64,000 bases of DNA from Hyphomicrobiales bacterium (GCA_019075905.1 JAGXAM010000006.1:1-64000), one strand, 5' to 3'. Positions 1 to 8,924 are shown, counted from the stretch's first letter. The notes: generated by a model from the sequence alone, not told the origin. Program-made: numbers and translations.

Positions 1-625
1 CCGCAGGCGCCAGCCTTGCCATGGCCGCAACCAGAACATCATGGCCCTTGCGCGGCACCACCGAACCGGCGGCGACCAGCAACGGCCCCTGCTGTGGCGG
101 GCGCCCGCTCCCCCGCGCCCGCAACCGCGCATCGGTGCCAGGTTCCGCGACGCTGATTCGCGCAGCCTCGACGCCGAAATCGGCAATGAGGCTCGCCGCT
201 GTCATGGCACTGGTCACCAAAATATGGTCGCAGAGCGCCAGCACCTTGCGCTCATTGTCGATGAGACGGGCCGCCAGCGCCGGGTCGAGCCCGCCGTCAA
301 GGCCGAGCGGATGATGCACCAGGGCTATTCGCGGATGCGGCAGGCGCGCCGTGATGTCGGGCGGCAAGGCACAAAGCGCCAGACTGTCGACCAGAAGCGG
401 AGCCCGCGCCGTGCGCAGGACATCTTGCGCCCGCTCCAGCGCTTGTGTCGAAACTTCGGGAAAACACACCGGCAAGGCGAGCACCCGCACATCATGGCCG
501 CGCGCCGCCAGCCCGGCGATGAGCCGCCGGTTATAGCCATAGCCCCCTGTCAGGCTCGCGAGATCCCCCGGGATGGCGAAATCCAAGGCCAAGGTCTGTC
601 CCCCCATCAAGGTCTGTCCCCCCAT
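1..625 (-). CDS. Glycosyltransferase family 4 (GT-B), N-terminal part; C-terminus beyond the window
   Basis: Reading the minus strand from 625 gives an open frame of 208 residues that leaves the window. The N-terminal part has the GT-B acceptor-domain look: a hydrophobic start, then a glycine-rich loop LTGGYGYNRRLIAGLAARGH near residues 20-40. A 'VAAGSVVPRKGHDVLVAAM' segment near residue 190 is the usual start of the nucleotide-sugar domain in family 4 transferases (position of the R/K-G-H motif). It probably transfers a sugar in the cytoplasm, for envelope polysaccharide or glycolipid; donor and acceptor cannot be read. The start is ambiguous: ATG at 625 and at 607 are in frame because an 18-bp direct repeat duplicates the start region. 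No clear Shine-Dalgarno is present at either. Confidence 0.8.
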   Translation of the reverse strand, partial: MGGQTLMGGQTLALDFAIPGDLASLTGGYGYNRRLIAGLAARGHDVRVLALPVCFPEVSTQALERAQDVLRTARAPLLVDSLALCALPPDITARLPHPRIALVHHPLGLDGGLDPALAARLIDNERKVLALCDHILVTSAMTAASLIADFGVEAARISVAEPGTDARLRARGSGRPPQQGPLLVAAGSVVPRKGHDVLVAAMARLAPA

Positions 626-626
626 A
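591..626. repeat. 18-bp tandem direct repeat that duplicates the start codon of the glycosyltransferase
   Basis: Bases 591-608 and 609-626 are the same 18-mer except for the last base. Each copy carries an in-frame ATG on the minus strand followed by Gly-Gly-Gln-Thr-Leu, so the protein begins MGGQTLMGGQTL or MGGQTL. The repeat is a multiple of three and keeps the frame. Confidence 0.85.
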
Positions 627-730
627 TTGCCACCGCGCAGCCCCGCCTGCGGCTTTTTTGCTGCAGGACTTTGCACAAACTTGCGGCGCTGTTAAAGCCG
701 GTCTTCCCGCAAAAACCCCATGAAAGCGAC

Positions 731-1723
731 ATGGCGACAATAATGACCCTCCCTGCGGCACCATCGGGCATGGCGGGCGCCAGCAGCAAGCCAGTGCGCC
801 TCGCGTGGCCAGATCAGCTGCGTGGCCTCGCGCTGGTGGCGATGGTGAGTTTTCACCTCACCTGGGATCTCGCCTATTTTCGCCTCATTGCCCCCGATTT
901 TACCAGCCAGTTGTGGTTTCGGCTCTATGGCCATGCCATCGCCTCGACCTTCCTGATGCTGGTCGGCGTATCGCTGGTGCTGGCACAGCGCGCGGCCGAT
1001 CCGTGGCCCGGCTACTGGCGGCGCATGACCGCCATCAGCCTGTCGGCGACGGCCATCACCATCGTCACCTTTTATGTCATGGGTCCCGGCTTCATTTTCT
1101 TCGGCATTCTGCACTGCATCGTTCTGGCGAGCCTCGCGGCGGTGCCGTTCCTGTTTCTGCCGCGACTTGCGGCGCTGGCGGCGATGCTCCTCGCCTTCGC
1201 CCTGCCGCTGATCATCCATAGCCCAAGCCTCGATGGCCCGGATTTCTGGTGGCTCGGCCTTGGCACGCATCTGCCGGTCAGTGATGACATCAGGCCGTTC
1301 CTGCCCTGGTTCGGCATGGTGCTGGCCGGTGTGCTGCTGGCCCGCACGCTGCCGCTGGCCCGCTGGCGCGGCCCGGTTCTGCCGGGCGCAGCCGGGCGCT
1401 GGAGCGGCGCGGCCGGGCGCCATTCGCTGCTGGTTTATATGCTGCATCAACCGCTGATGTTCGGAACCTTGAGTCTGCTGGTGCCGTTGTTGTCAGTGCC
1501 GCCCGCCCCGGCGCCGGTCGCCGCCATCAGCACGTTTCGCAGCAATTGCGACATTGGCTGCATGGCGCAGGGGCGCGACAGCGCCTTTTGCAGCCGCTCC
1601 TGCAGTTGCCTTGTCACCAGGCTGCATGAAGATGGCCTGTGGCCGGCGGTCAGGACCGGACAGGTCACCGCGGCGCAGGAACAAAAGGTCAAGGATGAGG
1701 CGCTCATCTGCATCAGGCGCTGA
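731..1723 (+). CDS. DUF1624 / heparan-alpha-glucosaminide N-acetyltransferase-like membrane protein
   Basis: A 330-aa integral membrane protein. The N-terminal DQLRGLALVAMVSFHLTWDL (residues about 24-43) is the signature start of the DUF1624/HGSNAT_cat family: D-x-L-R-G followed by a membrane helix with a His and a Trp-Asp. About seven hydrophobic segments follow up to residue 260, with a conserved LLVYMLHQP near residue 240. Family members are thought to move acyl groups across a membrane to a sugar or glycan; the substrate here is unknown. The last 60 residues are soluble and hold six cysteines, outside the membrane domain. ATG 731 is chosen because the longer frame upstream overlaps the divergent glycosyltransferase; ATG 743 is an alternative. 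Confidence 0.8.
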   Translation: MATIMTLPAAPSGMAGASSKPVRLAWPDQLRGLALVAMVSFHLTWDLAYFRLIAPDFTSQLWFRLYGHAIASTFLMLVGVSLVLAQRAADPWPGYWRRMTAISLSATAITIVTFYVMGPGFIFFGILHCIVLASLAAVPFLFLPRLAALAAMLLAFALPLIIHSPSLDGPDFWWLGLGTHLPVSDDIRPFLPWFGMVLAGVLLARTLPLARWRGPVLPGAAGRWSGAAGRHSLLVYMLHQPLMFGTLSLLVPLLSVPPAPAPVAAISTFRSNCDIGCMAQGRDSAFCSRSCSCLVTRLHEDGLWPAVRTGQVTAAQEQKVKDEALICIRR

Positions 1724-1869
1724 GGCCGGCAAGAACCTGGCCTGCATCAAATCTTGAACAAGTGCCGGGTCAACCCCACTTCATCCCAGTCCGGCGCCGC
1801 TTGCCATCGAACATCCATAATCGACGGCCATAGATGGCACCTCACCGGCCTTGCCTGAAGGACGCCTTC

Positions 1870-2610
1870 ATGACCCCCGAAGAACAGAACCTGCTGACCC
1901 ATCTTTTTGATCGCCTCAAGGCCAATGGTGCCGCGCCGCGCGATCCGTCCGCCGAAGCCTTCATCAACGCCAGTCTGGCGCAGATGCCCTATGCGCCCTA
2001 TCTGCTCGCACAGACCGTGCTGGTGCATGAACACACGCTGGCAGCGGCCGGCGCAAGGATTCAGGCGCTCGAAGCCGAACTGGCGCAGGCGCGCACACCG
2101 CCAAGCGCGCCGGCGCCGAGCTTTCTTGGCAATCTCGGGGCCTCCCTGTTTGGCTCACCCGCGCCCGCCGCTGCGCCGCGGCCCGAACCGCGTCCCCTTC
2201 CGGGCGCCGCGCCCTGGGGCGCGCAACAGCCTGCCCCCGCCGCTCCGCCGCCGCAGGCCGGGCCCTGGGGAGCAGCACCAGCGCAGGCCGCGGCGCCATC
2301 CTTCCTGCACAGCGCCCTCACCACCGCCACCGGCGTTGCGGGCGGCATGCTCGCCGCCAATGCCCTGCGTGGGCTCTTTGGCGGCAACAGCTTCATGGGT
2401 TCGGGGATGATGAACCCCGGATATGGCATGGCCATGGACCAGCAGGATGCGCTGCTGCGCCAGCAACTCGCCGATGCCGATGCCACGCAGGACCGCATGC
2501 AAGATCAGCTCGATGACGCCAACCAGCAACTCGACGACCAGCAGGACGCCAGTCAGGATACCGCCGATGACAGCGGCGGCCAGGATGATTTTGGCAGTTC
2601 CGACGCCTGA
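1870..2610 (+). CDS. DUF2076 domain protein
   Basis: A 246-aa protein. It starts MTPEEQNLLTHLFDRLK and has the N-terminal helical region typical of DUF2076, including the coiled-coil-like LAAAGARIQALEAELAQ near residues 58-74. A Pro/Ala-rich linker (about 80-145) and a glycine/methionine-rich hydrophobic stretch (about 150-190, including TGVAGGMLAANALRGLFGG) follow. The C-terminal tail is extremely rich in Asp and Gln. The family is described as periplasmic sensor-like, but no function is established and none can be read here. There is no N-terminal signal peptide. Start ATG 1870 has GAAGGA 8-13 bases upstream; a frame open from 1834 lacks a ribosome site. Confidence 0.8.
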   Translation: MTPEEQNLLTHLFDRLKANGAAPRDPSAEAFINASLAQMPYAPYLLAQTVLVHEHTLAAAGARIQALEAELAQARTPPSAPAPSFLGNLGASLFGSPAPAAAPRPEPRPLPGAAPWGAQQPAPAAPPPQAGPWGAAPAQAAAPSFLHSALTTATGVAGGMLAANALRGLFGGNSFMGSGMMNPGYGMAMDQQDALLRQQLADADATQDRMQDQLDDANQQLDDQQDASQDTADDSGGQDDFGSSDA

Positions 2611-2628
2611 TCGCCGGGCCCGGCGGCC

Positions 2629-3309
2629 TCAGCCCGGCAGGATGACAACCTTGGTGCCAACATCGACCTTGCGGTAAAGGTAGCGCACGTCGGCATTCAT
2701 CATCCTGATGCACCCTGAGGAGAGGTTGGTGCCGATCGACCACGGCTCATTGGTGCCATGGATGCGATATTCGGTATGGCCGAGATAAAGCGCCCGCGCG
2801 CCCAGCGGGTTGCTCTCGCCGCCAGGCATGACCAGGGGCAGGTTAGGGCGCCGCCGCCGCATCGAGGCCGGCGGCGTCCATGTCGGCCATTTCTGCTTGC
2901 GGCTGATGCGCTCGACCCCCGACCAGGTGAAGCCCGGGCGGCCGACGCCGACACCAAACCGCATGGCGAGGCCATGGCCCTCAACCAGATAAAGATAGCG
3001 GTGCGGCGTATCGACGATCAGCGTGCCCGGTGCCTCATTTGTCACATAGGGCACCTGCTGGCGGGCAAAGCGCGGCAGTATCTGTTGCGGTGGCGCCGCC
3101 GACACTTGCGGCGGTGCCGCATGCCCGGTTGAGCCGGTCACAAGCATTTGGATGAAGCCCCCGCCGAGATTGGCGGAAGCGACCTCGCGCGGCGCTGCCG
3201 CAGCCCCCGCCGCGCAGCCCAGCCACAGGCCCAGCGCCAGCGCCGCTCCTGACAGCAGTGGCGAGGGCTTGGCCGGCCTCAACATCGCATTTTTGGCATT
3301 GTCGCGCAT
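2629..3309 (-). CDS. L,D-transpeptidase (YkuD domain), periplasmic
   Basis: A 226-aa secreted enzyme that probably makes 3-3 cross-links in peptidoglycan or attaches a protein to it. An N-terminal signal peptide (hydrophobic LLSGAALALGLWLGCAAGAA, about residues 18-37) is followed by a linker. The YkuD domain starts near residue 98 (TLIVDTPHRYLYLVEG). The catalytic motif is complete: HGTNEPWSIGTNLSSGCIRM near residues 185-204, with His and the SxGCxR cysteine. ATG 3309 is preferred over ATG 3315 because AGAAGAG sits six bases before it and directly abuts 3315. A second, larger transpeptidase lies at 11884-13320. Confidence 0.9.
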   Translation of the reverse strand: MRDNAKNAMLRPAKPSPLLSGAALALGLWLGCAAGAAAAPREVASANLGGGFIQMLVTGSTGHAAPPQVSAAPPQQILPRFARQQVPYVTNEAPGTLIVDTPHRYLYLVEGHGLAMRFGVGVGRPGFTWSGVERISRKQKWPTWTPPASMRRRRPNLPLVMPGGESNPLGARALYLGHTEYRIHGTNEPWSIGTNLSSGCIRMMNADVRYLYRKVDVGTKVVILPG

Positions 3310-3425
3310 GGTCATCTCTTCTGGCAGACACGCTGGCGTGCCTCCGCAGCGCCGCGCGTGAAATACAATCAGGGGATGATAACCCGCACCCCGGCATTTA
3401 CAGAGAGCTAAACCAATATGTGGTT

Positions 3426-3454
3426 ATCATATTGCTAGCTTAAGTCTTCATCAA
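3426..3454 (-). promoter_or_regulatory. Predicted sigma70-type promoter for the L,D-transpeptidase
   Basis: On the minus strand TTGATG (3454-3449) and TATGAT (3431-3426) are separated by exactly 17 bases, close to the housekeeping consensus. The promoter would give a leader of about 110 bases before the transpeptidase start. The surrounding stretch is markedly AT-richer than the flanking genes. Confidence 0.55.
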
Positions 3455-3470
3455 CCTTGATGAAACCTTG

Positions 3471-4916
3471 CTATTTGCCAGAAGCTGCGACACGAAGCGC
3501 AAGCCGCGCCCGCCATTTCGCCAGAAACACGCTGCGCATGCCGCCAATATCAAGAAACATGACGGCGAGACCATAGACCAGCGCGCCGGCCACGACCTGC
3601 GCCAGCAGCGTCAGCAGCGACGGTTGCCAGTGGCGCATTGGCAGCAGCACGCCGGTCATCGCCGCCACGCCCAGAACCGGCCGCGCCAGATCGCGCCAGC
3701 CGGGCCATTGCGGCGCCGTAAAGGCGGCAAGCACCAGCAGCACCGCCAGCGCGACGATGAACATGCCGCCTTGCGCCTCAGCAATCAGCGTCGCATCAGT
3801 GCCGACCGGCGCGAAGGTGACAACGATGACATTGAATGAGGCCGCGACGGCGGCAGCGCAAATCAGCGGCCAGGTGCGCCGCGCCAGCTGAAACACCGGG
3901 TTGATGGCATAATTGACCAGCGCATGGCAGAACAGGCCGGGCAGCAGCAGGGTGATGAAATAGCCGAACGGCAGCGAAAATTGCGCCGGCACAACCAGAT
4001 GGTCGAAGCTCGGCAGGATCAGCCACAGGCCCATGCAGGCGGGTGCCACCAGCGCAAAGACAATCACCATATTGCGGGCGATCTGCGCCTTGCCTTCGGC
4101 GAGGCCGTGGTTTTCGTCGGCCGCCACTGCCAGCTGGAACAGCAAGACATCCAGCGCCGAGCCTATCGCCGAGACCACCCGCAGGCCGACATCAGACGCC
4201 AGCGAGAATTGTCCTGTTTCGGCAAAGCCATAGCGGTGAGTGATAACAGCCCGGTTGAACAAGGGCACGAAGTGATAAAGGAAATTTGCCGCAACAATCG
4301 GCACGGCATAGGACAGGGTCTTGCGGGCCGAGGGCGCGGAAAAGGCGCTGGGCGGCGACAGGGCATCATGCAGGCGGTGGCGCACCGTAAACACCGAGCC
4401 GCCGATGGAAATGCAGGCCCCGGCCAGCGCCATGATCGCCGAATGGAAGAAGAAAGCTCCGCCCACCGTCAGGCACAGCGCGGCGATATTCTTGGTGAAC
4501 ACCAGCCGGAAATAATCGCGATCCATGAATCTGGCGCGCATCATAGCCGTGTGGAAATCAAACATGCCATTGGTGATGCTGGCGAGCAGCGCCAGCGCCA
4601 CCAGCGGGCTGCCGAGCTCCAGCTTCACGCCGGTGCGCAGCAGCACCAGCGCCAGCATGATCAGCAGCACGGCCAGAAAGGCGAACATGGTTTCAAGCGT
4701 TGCCCGCAGCGCCGGATCATGGGTGCGCGCCCGCTCCGAATAAAACCGCGTCGCCGACAGTTTCACCCAGTCGAACAGCAAGGTCTGGATCACCACCGCC
4801 GCCTGCACGGCCAGCGCAAAGCGCCCGTACTCATCCGGCCCCAGAAATTTGGCGACCGTGAGTCCAACGATGAAATTGAACAGGGTGTTGACAGCAAAGG
4901 CGAGGACAATCCGCAT
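3471..4916 (-). CDS. Polysaccharide / lipopolysaccharide flippase family protein (Wzx-like, MOP superfamily)
   Basis: A 481-aa multi-spanning membrane protein with about 12 hydrophobic segments. The start, with a helix followed by LTVAKFLGPDEYGRFALAVQ (residues about 18-37), is the standard first-repeat signature of the oligosaccharide flippase (Polysacc_synt) family. It would flip a lipid-linked oligosaccharide across the inner membrane; the substrate cannot be deduced. The start is supported by AGGA seven bases before ATG 4916. It stands alone in its direction between an L,D-transpeptidase and a glutathione peroxidase. Glycosyltransferases in the window (1-625 and 33452-34687) are not adjacent. 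Confidence 0.85.
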   Translation of the reverse strand: MRIVLAFAVNTLFNFIVGLTVAKFLGPDEYGRFALAVQAAVVIQTLLFDWVKLSATRFYSERARTHDPALRATLETMFAFLAVLLIMLALVLLRTGVKLELGSPLVALALLASITNGMFDFHTAMMRARFMDRDYFRLVFTKNIAALCLTVGGAFFFHSAIMALAGACISIGGSVFTVRHRLHDALSPPSAFSAPSARKTLSYAVPIVAANFLYHFVPLFNRAVITHRYGFAETGQFSLASDVGLRVVSAIGSALDVLLFQLAVAADENHGLAEGKAQIARNMVIVFALVAPACMGLWLILPSFDHLVVPAQFSLPFGYFITLLLPGLFCHALVNYAINPVFQLARRTWPLICAAAVAASFNVIVVTFAPVGTDATLIAEAQGGMFIVALAVLLVLAAFTAPQWPGWRDLARPVLGVAAMTGVLLPMRHWQPSLLTLLAQVVAGALVYGLAVMFLDIGGMRSVFLAKWRARLALRVAASGK

Positions 4917-4967
4917 GGGATGATCCTACGCCAGCGCCGGATAAAAAAGTATTGCCGGGCGCGAAAT

Positions 4968-5543
4968 TCAGGCCGCGCCGCCGAGCTGGCGGGAGATGGC
5001 GGCTAGGACTTCCGGGGCCTGCGGCACGGTCGTCGTCGGAAATACCGCCGCTATATAGCCATCGGCGCCGATGAGATATTTGTGAAAATTCCACTGCGGC
5101 ACATCGCGCGGGCGCTGGGCTGCGGCCCATTTATAGAAAGGCGCCGCCTTGTCGCCGACGACATGCACCTTGGCGGCCAGCGGAAAGGTGACGTGATAGT
5201 CCCCTTCGGCCGTCTTGGCGATGGCGGCGCTGTCGCCGGGCTCCTGATGAAAATCATTGGACGGCACGCCGATGATCGCAAAGCCCTTGCGCCCGAATTG
5301 CTTGTAGAGCGCCTCAAGCCCGGCAAGTTGCGGTGTAAAGCCGCAATGCGACGCCGTATTGACCACCATAAAGGGCTTGCCGGCAAATCTCGCGAGCCGG
5401 ATGCGCCCGCCATTGAGGCCGGCGAATGAAAACACATAGGCGGTCTCACCGCTGGAGCGGACCGCAGCGCGGGCGCTGCCCGCCATGCCGGCAACCAGGC
5501 CGGCCCCGCAGAACCCTGAAAACGAGCGTCGTGTCATCATCAT
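4968..5543 (-). CDS. Glutathione peroxidase with a Tat-like signal peptide
   Basis: A 191-aa thiol peroxidase of the glutathione peroxidase family. The conserved block VVNTASHCGFTPQLAGLEAL (about residues 59-78) carries the catalytic Cys at the position that is selenocysteine in animal enzymes. The downstream WNFHKYLIG block (about 150) supplies the Trp-Asn of the active site. The N-terminus MMMTRRSFSGFCGAGLVAGM looks like a twin-arginine signal ending at AMAGSARA, so the enzyme is probably exported, which is less common than the cytoplasmic form. It would reduce hydroperoxides. The start ATG 5543 has CGGAG seven bases upstream. The same frame stays open to 6953, but that part is antisense to coaBC. 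Confidence 0.9.
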   Translation of the reverse strand: MMMTRRSFSGFCGAGLVAGMAGSARAAVRSSGETAYVFSFAGLNGGRIRLARFAGKPFMVVNTASHCGFTPQLAGLEALYKQFGRKGFAIIGVPSNDFHQEPGDSAAIAKTAEGDYHVTFPLAAKVHVVGDKAAPFYKWAAAQRPRDVPQWNFHKYLIGADGYIAAVFPTTTVPQAPEVLAAISRQLGGAA

Positions 5544-5729
5544 GCCAAATCTCCGGTTGCCACGCCTCAGCCCCCCGAGCCGCCTCACCAGGCTACATGT
5601 GCCAGCCCGGCAACAAGTCAAGCCACAGCCCGGTGCAGCCCTGCGCCCGGCGCTTTGCCTGTTGCGGCCAGCCCGCTTGGAGCGCACAATGTGACTGTTG
5701 CTCCCGCCCCTGCCCGCCTGAGGATGCGC

Positions 5730-6962
5730 ATGGCCCAAAACATCCTGTTGATCATTTCCGGTGGCATTGCCGCCTACAAGGCGCTGGATCTTATCCGGCG
5801 CCTGCGCGAGCGCGGCCATGATGTGCGCGTGGTGATGACACCGGCGGCCGGCGAATTCATCACCCCGCTGTCGGCGGCGGCCCTTTCCGGCCACGAAGTG
5901 CATGGTGCCCTGTTCTCGCTGACCGAGGAAGCGGCCATGGGCCATATCGAACTGTCGCGCAGTGCCGATCTCATCATTGTCGCCCCCGCCAGCGCCGATC
6001 TGATGGCCAAGGCCGCGCAGGGCCTCGCCAATGATCTTGCCTCCACCCTGCTCATCGCCACCGACACCCGCGTGCTTTACGCCCCCGCCATGAATGTGCG
6101 CATGTGGCTGCACCCGGCAACGAGGCGCAATGTCGCGCAATTGCGTACCGATGGCGCGAACTTTGTCGGCCCCGATGACGGCGCCATGGCTTGCGGCGAA
6201 TTCGGCCCCGGGCGCATGGCCGAGGTGCCCGCCATCATCGCTGCCGCCGAGGCCATGCTGCAGCAAGGCAGCAAGATCGCCCTGCCAGGCAGCGCCGCGG
6301 GCCCGCTCAAGGACCGCCATGTCGTGATCACCTCTGGCCCGACCTTCGAGCCGATTGATCCGGTTCGCTATATAGCCAACCGCTCGTCGGGGCGACAGGG
6401 CCATGCCCTCGCAGCGGCAGCCCAGGCGGCCGGGGCGCGGGTAACCCTGATCAGCGGCCCCACGGCCCTGACGCCGCCGCAGGGCGTGCATGTCTTGGCC
6501 GTGGAAACCGCGCGCGACATGCTGGCGGCCTGCCATATCGCCCTGCCTGCCGATATTTTTATTGCCGCCGCCGCCGTGGCCGACTGGCACGTGGCGCATG
6601 CCGGAGGCCACAAGCTGAAAAAGGGCGCGGATGGCCCGCCGCAGCTGAAACTGGTGGAAAACCCCGACATTCTCGCCAGCATCGCCGCCATGGACGAAGG
6701 CCGCCCGGGGCTTGTGATCGGCTTTGCTGCCGAAACCGAGCAGGTCATTGCCCATGGCAAGGCGAAATTGCAGCGCAAGGGCTGCGATATGATCATTGCC
6801 AATGATGTCAGCCCGGCCAGCGGCGTCATGGGTGGCGAGAGCAACAGCGTGCATGTGATCAGCACCGAGGGGGTTGATTCCTGGCCCCGACTCGACAAAA
6901 GCGAGGTGGCACGCCGTCTCATGGCGCTGTTTGCCGCAAAACTCCGGGATCAAAGGCCATGA
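5730..6962 (+). CDS. coaBC: Bifunctional phosphopantothenoylcysteine decarboxylase / phosphopantothenate-cysteine ligase
   Basis: A 410-aa fused enzyme of coenzyme A synthesis: CoaB joins cysteine to 4'-phosphopantothenate and CoaC decarboxylates the product. The FMN-binding CoaC half (1 to about 180) shows [17 protein letters not shown] at the start, [20 protein letters not shown] and the PAMNVRMW motif. The CoaB half (from about 195) shows [20 protein letters not shown] and [11 protein letters not shown] 5730 has GAGG six bases upstream; ATG 5724 abuts it. The coaBC stop overlaps the dut start by four bases (ATGA at 6959), so the two genes are probably translationally coupled, as in many proteobacteria. 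Confidence 0.97.
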   Translation: MAQNILLIISGGIAAYKALDLIRRLRERGHDVRVVMTPAAGEFITPLSAAALSGHEVHGALFSLTEEAAMGHIELSRSADLIIVAPASADLMAKAAQGLANDLASTLLIATDTRVLYAPAMNVRMWLHPATRRNVAQLRTDGANFVGPDDGAMACGEFGPGRMAEVPAIIAAAEAMLQQGSKIALPGSAAGPLKDRHVVITSGPTFEPIDPVRYIANRSSGRQGHALAAAAQAAGARVTLISGPTALTPPQGVHVLAVETARDMLAACHIALPADIFIAAAAVADWHVAHAGGHKLKKGADGPPQLKLVENPDILASIAAMDEGRPGLVIGFAAETEQVIAHGKAKLQRKGCDMIIANDVSPASGVMGGESNSVHVISTEGVDSWPRLDKSEVARRLMALFAAKLRDQRP

Positions 6963-7411
6963 GTCTCGTCATCAAAATCAAACGCCTGCCGCATGGCGAG
7001 GGGCTGGAATTGCCGCAGGCCAAAACCATCGGCGCTGCCGGCATGGATCTGATTGCCGCTGTCACCGCGCCGCTGACGCTCGCCCCCGGGGCGAGGGCAC
7101 TGGTGCCGACCGGGCTGGTGCTGGAAATTCCTCCAGGTTTCGAGGGCCAGGTGCGGCCCCGCTCTGGCCTGGCGCTCAACTTCGGCGTCACCGTGCTCAA
7201 TGCCCCCGGCACCATCGATGCCGATTATCGCGGCGAGGTCGGCGTGCTGCTGGTCAACCACGGCGACAAGGCCTTTGAGGTGACGCGCGGCATGCGCATC
7301 GCACAACTGGTAGTTGCTCCGTGCATGCGGGCGCTTCTGGTCGAGAACCACAGCCTGTCGCTAACCGCGCGTGGTGCCGGTGGCTATGGCTCGACGGGCC
7401 TCGCATCATGA
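6959..7411 (+). CDS. dut: Deoxyuridine 5'-triphosphate nucleotidohydrolase
   Basis: A 150-aa trimeric dUTPase that turns dUTP into dUMP and PPi, keeping uracil out of DNA and feeding thymidylate synthesis. All five motifs are present: AGMDLIAA (1), PRSGLA (2), [11 protein letters not shown] (3, with the catalytic Asp), RIAQLVV (4) and the C-terminal [10 protein letters not shown] (5). The length is typical. It overlaps coaBC upstream and the Rrf2 gene downstream, each by a four-base ATGA. Confidence 0.97.
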   Translation: MSLVIKIKRLPHGEGLELPQAKTIGAAGMDLIAAVTAPLTLAPGARALVPTGLVLEIPPGFEGQVRPRSGLALNFGVTVLNAPGTIDADYRGEVGVLLVNHGDKAFEVTRGMRIAQLVVAPCMRALLVENHSLSLTARGAGGYGSTGLAS

Positions 7412-7848
7412 TGCTGCTGTCGCGCCAGGCCCTGCTCGCCATCGCCGCCGTGGTCGATGTCGCCATGCACGCCCGCCCGCATCCCGTGCCGGCCAAGGCG
7501 CTGGCGGCGCGGCATGACCTGCCGCCGCGGCGGCTGGAGACCATGCTGCAGGCGCTGGTGCGCGCCCAGATTCTCAAAAGCGTGCGCGGCCCGCGCGGCG
7601 GCTATGAACTGGCGCGCGAGCGCCGCCGCATCAGCGCCGCCGATATTGTCCGTGCCGCACTGGAAGCCGGTGATGCCGAGACCGACGGCCCGCCGCTGAT
7701 CGTCTCGGTGATTGGCCCGGTGGTTCAGCAGGCAGGCGACGCCATGCTGAAGGCCCTTGAGGAGATCAGCGTCGAGGCCCTGAGTCAGGAGGCCGCCCGC
7801 CAGGCCCGGCCCGACAGCAGCCAGCCTGCCATGGATTTTACAATTTGA
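7408..7848 (+). CDS. Rrf2-family transcriptional regulator without cysteines (CymR-like)
   Basis: A 146-aa winged-helix regulator. The Rrf2 architecture is clear: [20 protein letters not shown] (helix 1), a recognition region [18 protein letters not shown] (about 37-54) and the wing [18 protein letters not shown] (about 57-74), which carries the family RGxxGGYxL signature. The protein contains no Cys at all, so it cannot bind the Fe-S cluster used by IscR or NsrR. That and its place directly before cysK suggest a cysteine-supply sensor like Bacillus CymR, which works with CysK; this role is inferred. ATG 7408 overlaps the dut stop. A repeat pair just downstream may be its operator. Confidence 0.88.
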   Translation: MMLLSRQALLAIAAVVDVAMHARPHPVPAKALAARHDLPPRRLETMLQALVRAQILKSVRGPRGGYELARERRRISAADIVRAALEAGDAETDGPPLIVSVIGPVVQQAGDAMLKALEEISVEALSQEAARQARPDSSQPAMDFTI

Positions 7849-7850
7849 CT

Positions 7851-7890
7851 ATGTAAAATAATCTATATTGCATTTTCATCATGTAAGATA
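7851..7890. promoter_or_regulatory. Putative Rrf2 operator/promoter region upstream of cysK
   Basis: A 10-bp direct repeat, ATGTAAAATA at 7851-7860 and ATGTAAGATA at 7881-7890, is spaced exactly 30 bp (about three helical turns) inside a strikingly AT-rich island in otherwise GC-rich DNA. It lies between the Rrf2 stop and cysK, where promoter elements would be expected. Which regulator binds is inferred from neighbourhood only. Confidence 0.45.
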
Positions 7891-7942
7891 TATGTAGCCT
7901 CCACCAGGCGATCACGCCTCACAGGAACAAGGGGATCAGGCC

Positions 7943-8917
7943 ATGACCAAGGCGACAGCGGCAAGGCACGCCATCGGGCGCGGGCGCATTTATGATTCGA
8001 TTTCCGCCACCATCGGCGATACCCCGCTGGTGCGTCTCGACCGGCTCGCCCGCGAAAAGGGTGTGAAGGCGAATTTGCTGGCCAAGCTGGAATTTTTCAA
8101 TCCGATTTCCTCGGTCAAGGACCGTATCGGCGTCAGCATGATCGATGCGATGGAGGCCGCCGGCACGATCGTGCGCGGCAAGACCGTGCTGGTCGAGCCG
8201 ACCTCCGGCAATACCGGCATTGCCCTCGCCTTTGTCGCCGCCGAGCGCGGCTATCGCCTGATTCTGGTGATGCCGGAAGCGGCCTCGATCGAGCGGCGCA
8301 AGATGATGGCGCTGCTGGGTGCCGAACTGGTATTGACCCCTTCGCCGCTCGGCATGAAGGGCGCCATTGCCAAGGCCGAGGAAATCCGGGCACAAACGCC
8401 GCATGCGGTCATTCCGCAGCAATTTGAAAACCCAGCCAACCCGGAGATTCACCGCCGCACCACGGCGCTTGAAATCCTCAATGACACCGCCGGCAAGGTC
8501 GATGCGCTGGTGTCGGGGGTTGGCACCGGCGGCACCATCACCGGCGTCGGCCAGGTGCTGAAGGCCCATGACAGCAAGGTGAAGATCGTCGCGGTCGAGC
8601 CGGAAGATTCGCCTGTCCTTTCGGGCGGCACCCATAGCCCGCATAAAATTCAGGGCATTGGCGCCGGTTTTGTCCCGGCCGTGCTTGATCGCGGCGTGAT
8701 CGATGAAATCATCACGGTCGGCAACCAGACCGCCTTTGACACCGCCCGGCTGATGGCGCGCATCGAGGGCATCCCGGTCGGCATATCATCGGGCGCCGCG
8801 GTGGCGGCCGCCATCGAGCTTGGTTCGCGCCCGAACATGGCTGGCAAGAACATCGTCATCATCATCCCCTCCTTTGCCGAGCGCTACCTCTCTACAGCGC
8901 TGTTTGAAGGCCTGTGA
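7943..8917 (+). CDS. cysK: Cysteine synthase A (O-acetylserine sulfhydrylase)
   Basis: A 324-aa PLP enzyme that makes L-cysteine from O-acetylserine and sulfide. The PLP lysine is Lys59 in [10 protein letters not shown]. The substrate loop [16 protein letters not shown] and the phosphate-binding glycine loop [15 protein letters not shown] follow, and [13 protein letters not shown] closes the fold. The length fits CysK, with a short basic extension at the N-terminus. It lies 94 bases after a CymR-like Rrf2 gene, and the intergenic repeats suggest repression when cysteine is plentiful. A second, more divergent homologue is at 16207-17265. Confidence 0.95.
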   Translation: MTKATAARHAIGRGRIYDSISATIGDTPLVRLDRLAREKGVKANLLAKLEFFNPISSVKDRIGVSMIDAMEAAGTIVRGKTVLVEPTSGNTGIALAFVAAERGYRLILVMPEAASIERRKMMALLGAELVLTPSPLGMKGAIAKAEEIRAQTPHAVIPQQFENPANPEIHRRTTALEILNDTAGKVDALVSGVGTGGTITGVGQVLKAHDSKVKIVAVEPEDSPVLSGGTHSPHKIQGIGAGFVPAVLDRGVIDEIITVGNQTAFDTARLMARIEGIPVGISSGAAVAAAIELGSRPNMAGKNIVIIIPSFAERYLSTALFEGL

Positions 8918-8924
8918 GCCTGGC

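Noticed and set aside
41-730. Long plus-strand frame extending the DUF1624 gene upstream
   Set aside because: It is antisense to the glycosyltransferase, low-complexity and Arg-rich in composition, and has no start signal. The real protein begins near 731.
5544-6953. Open frame that would extend the glutathione peroxidase N-terminally by about 470 residues
   Set aside because: It is antisense to coaBC, where the plus strand has all expected motifs. The composition (His, Gly and Arg-rich) is that of a shadow frame in GC-rich DNA.
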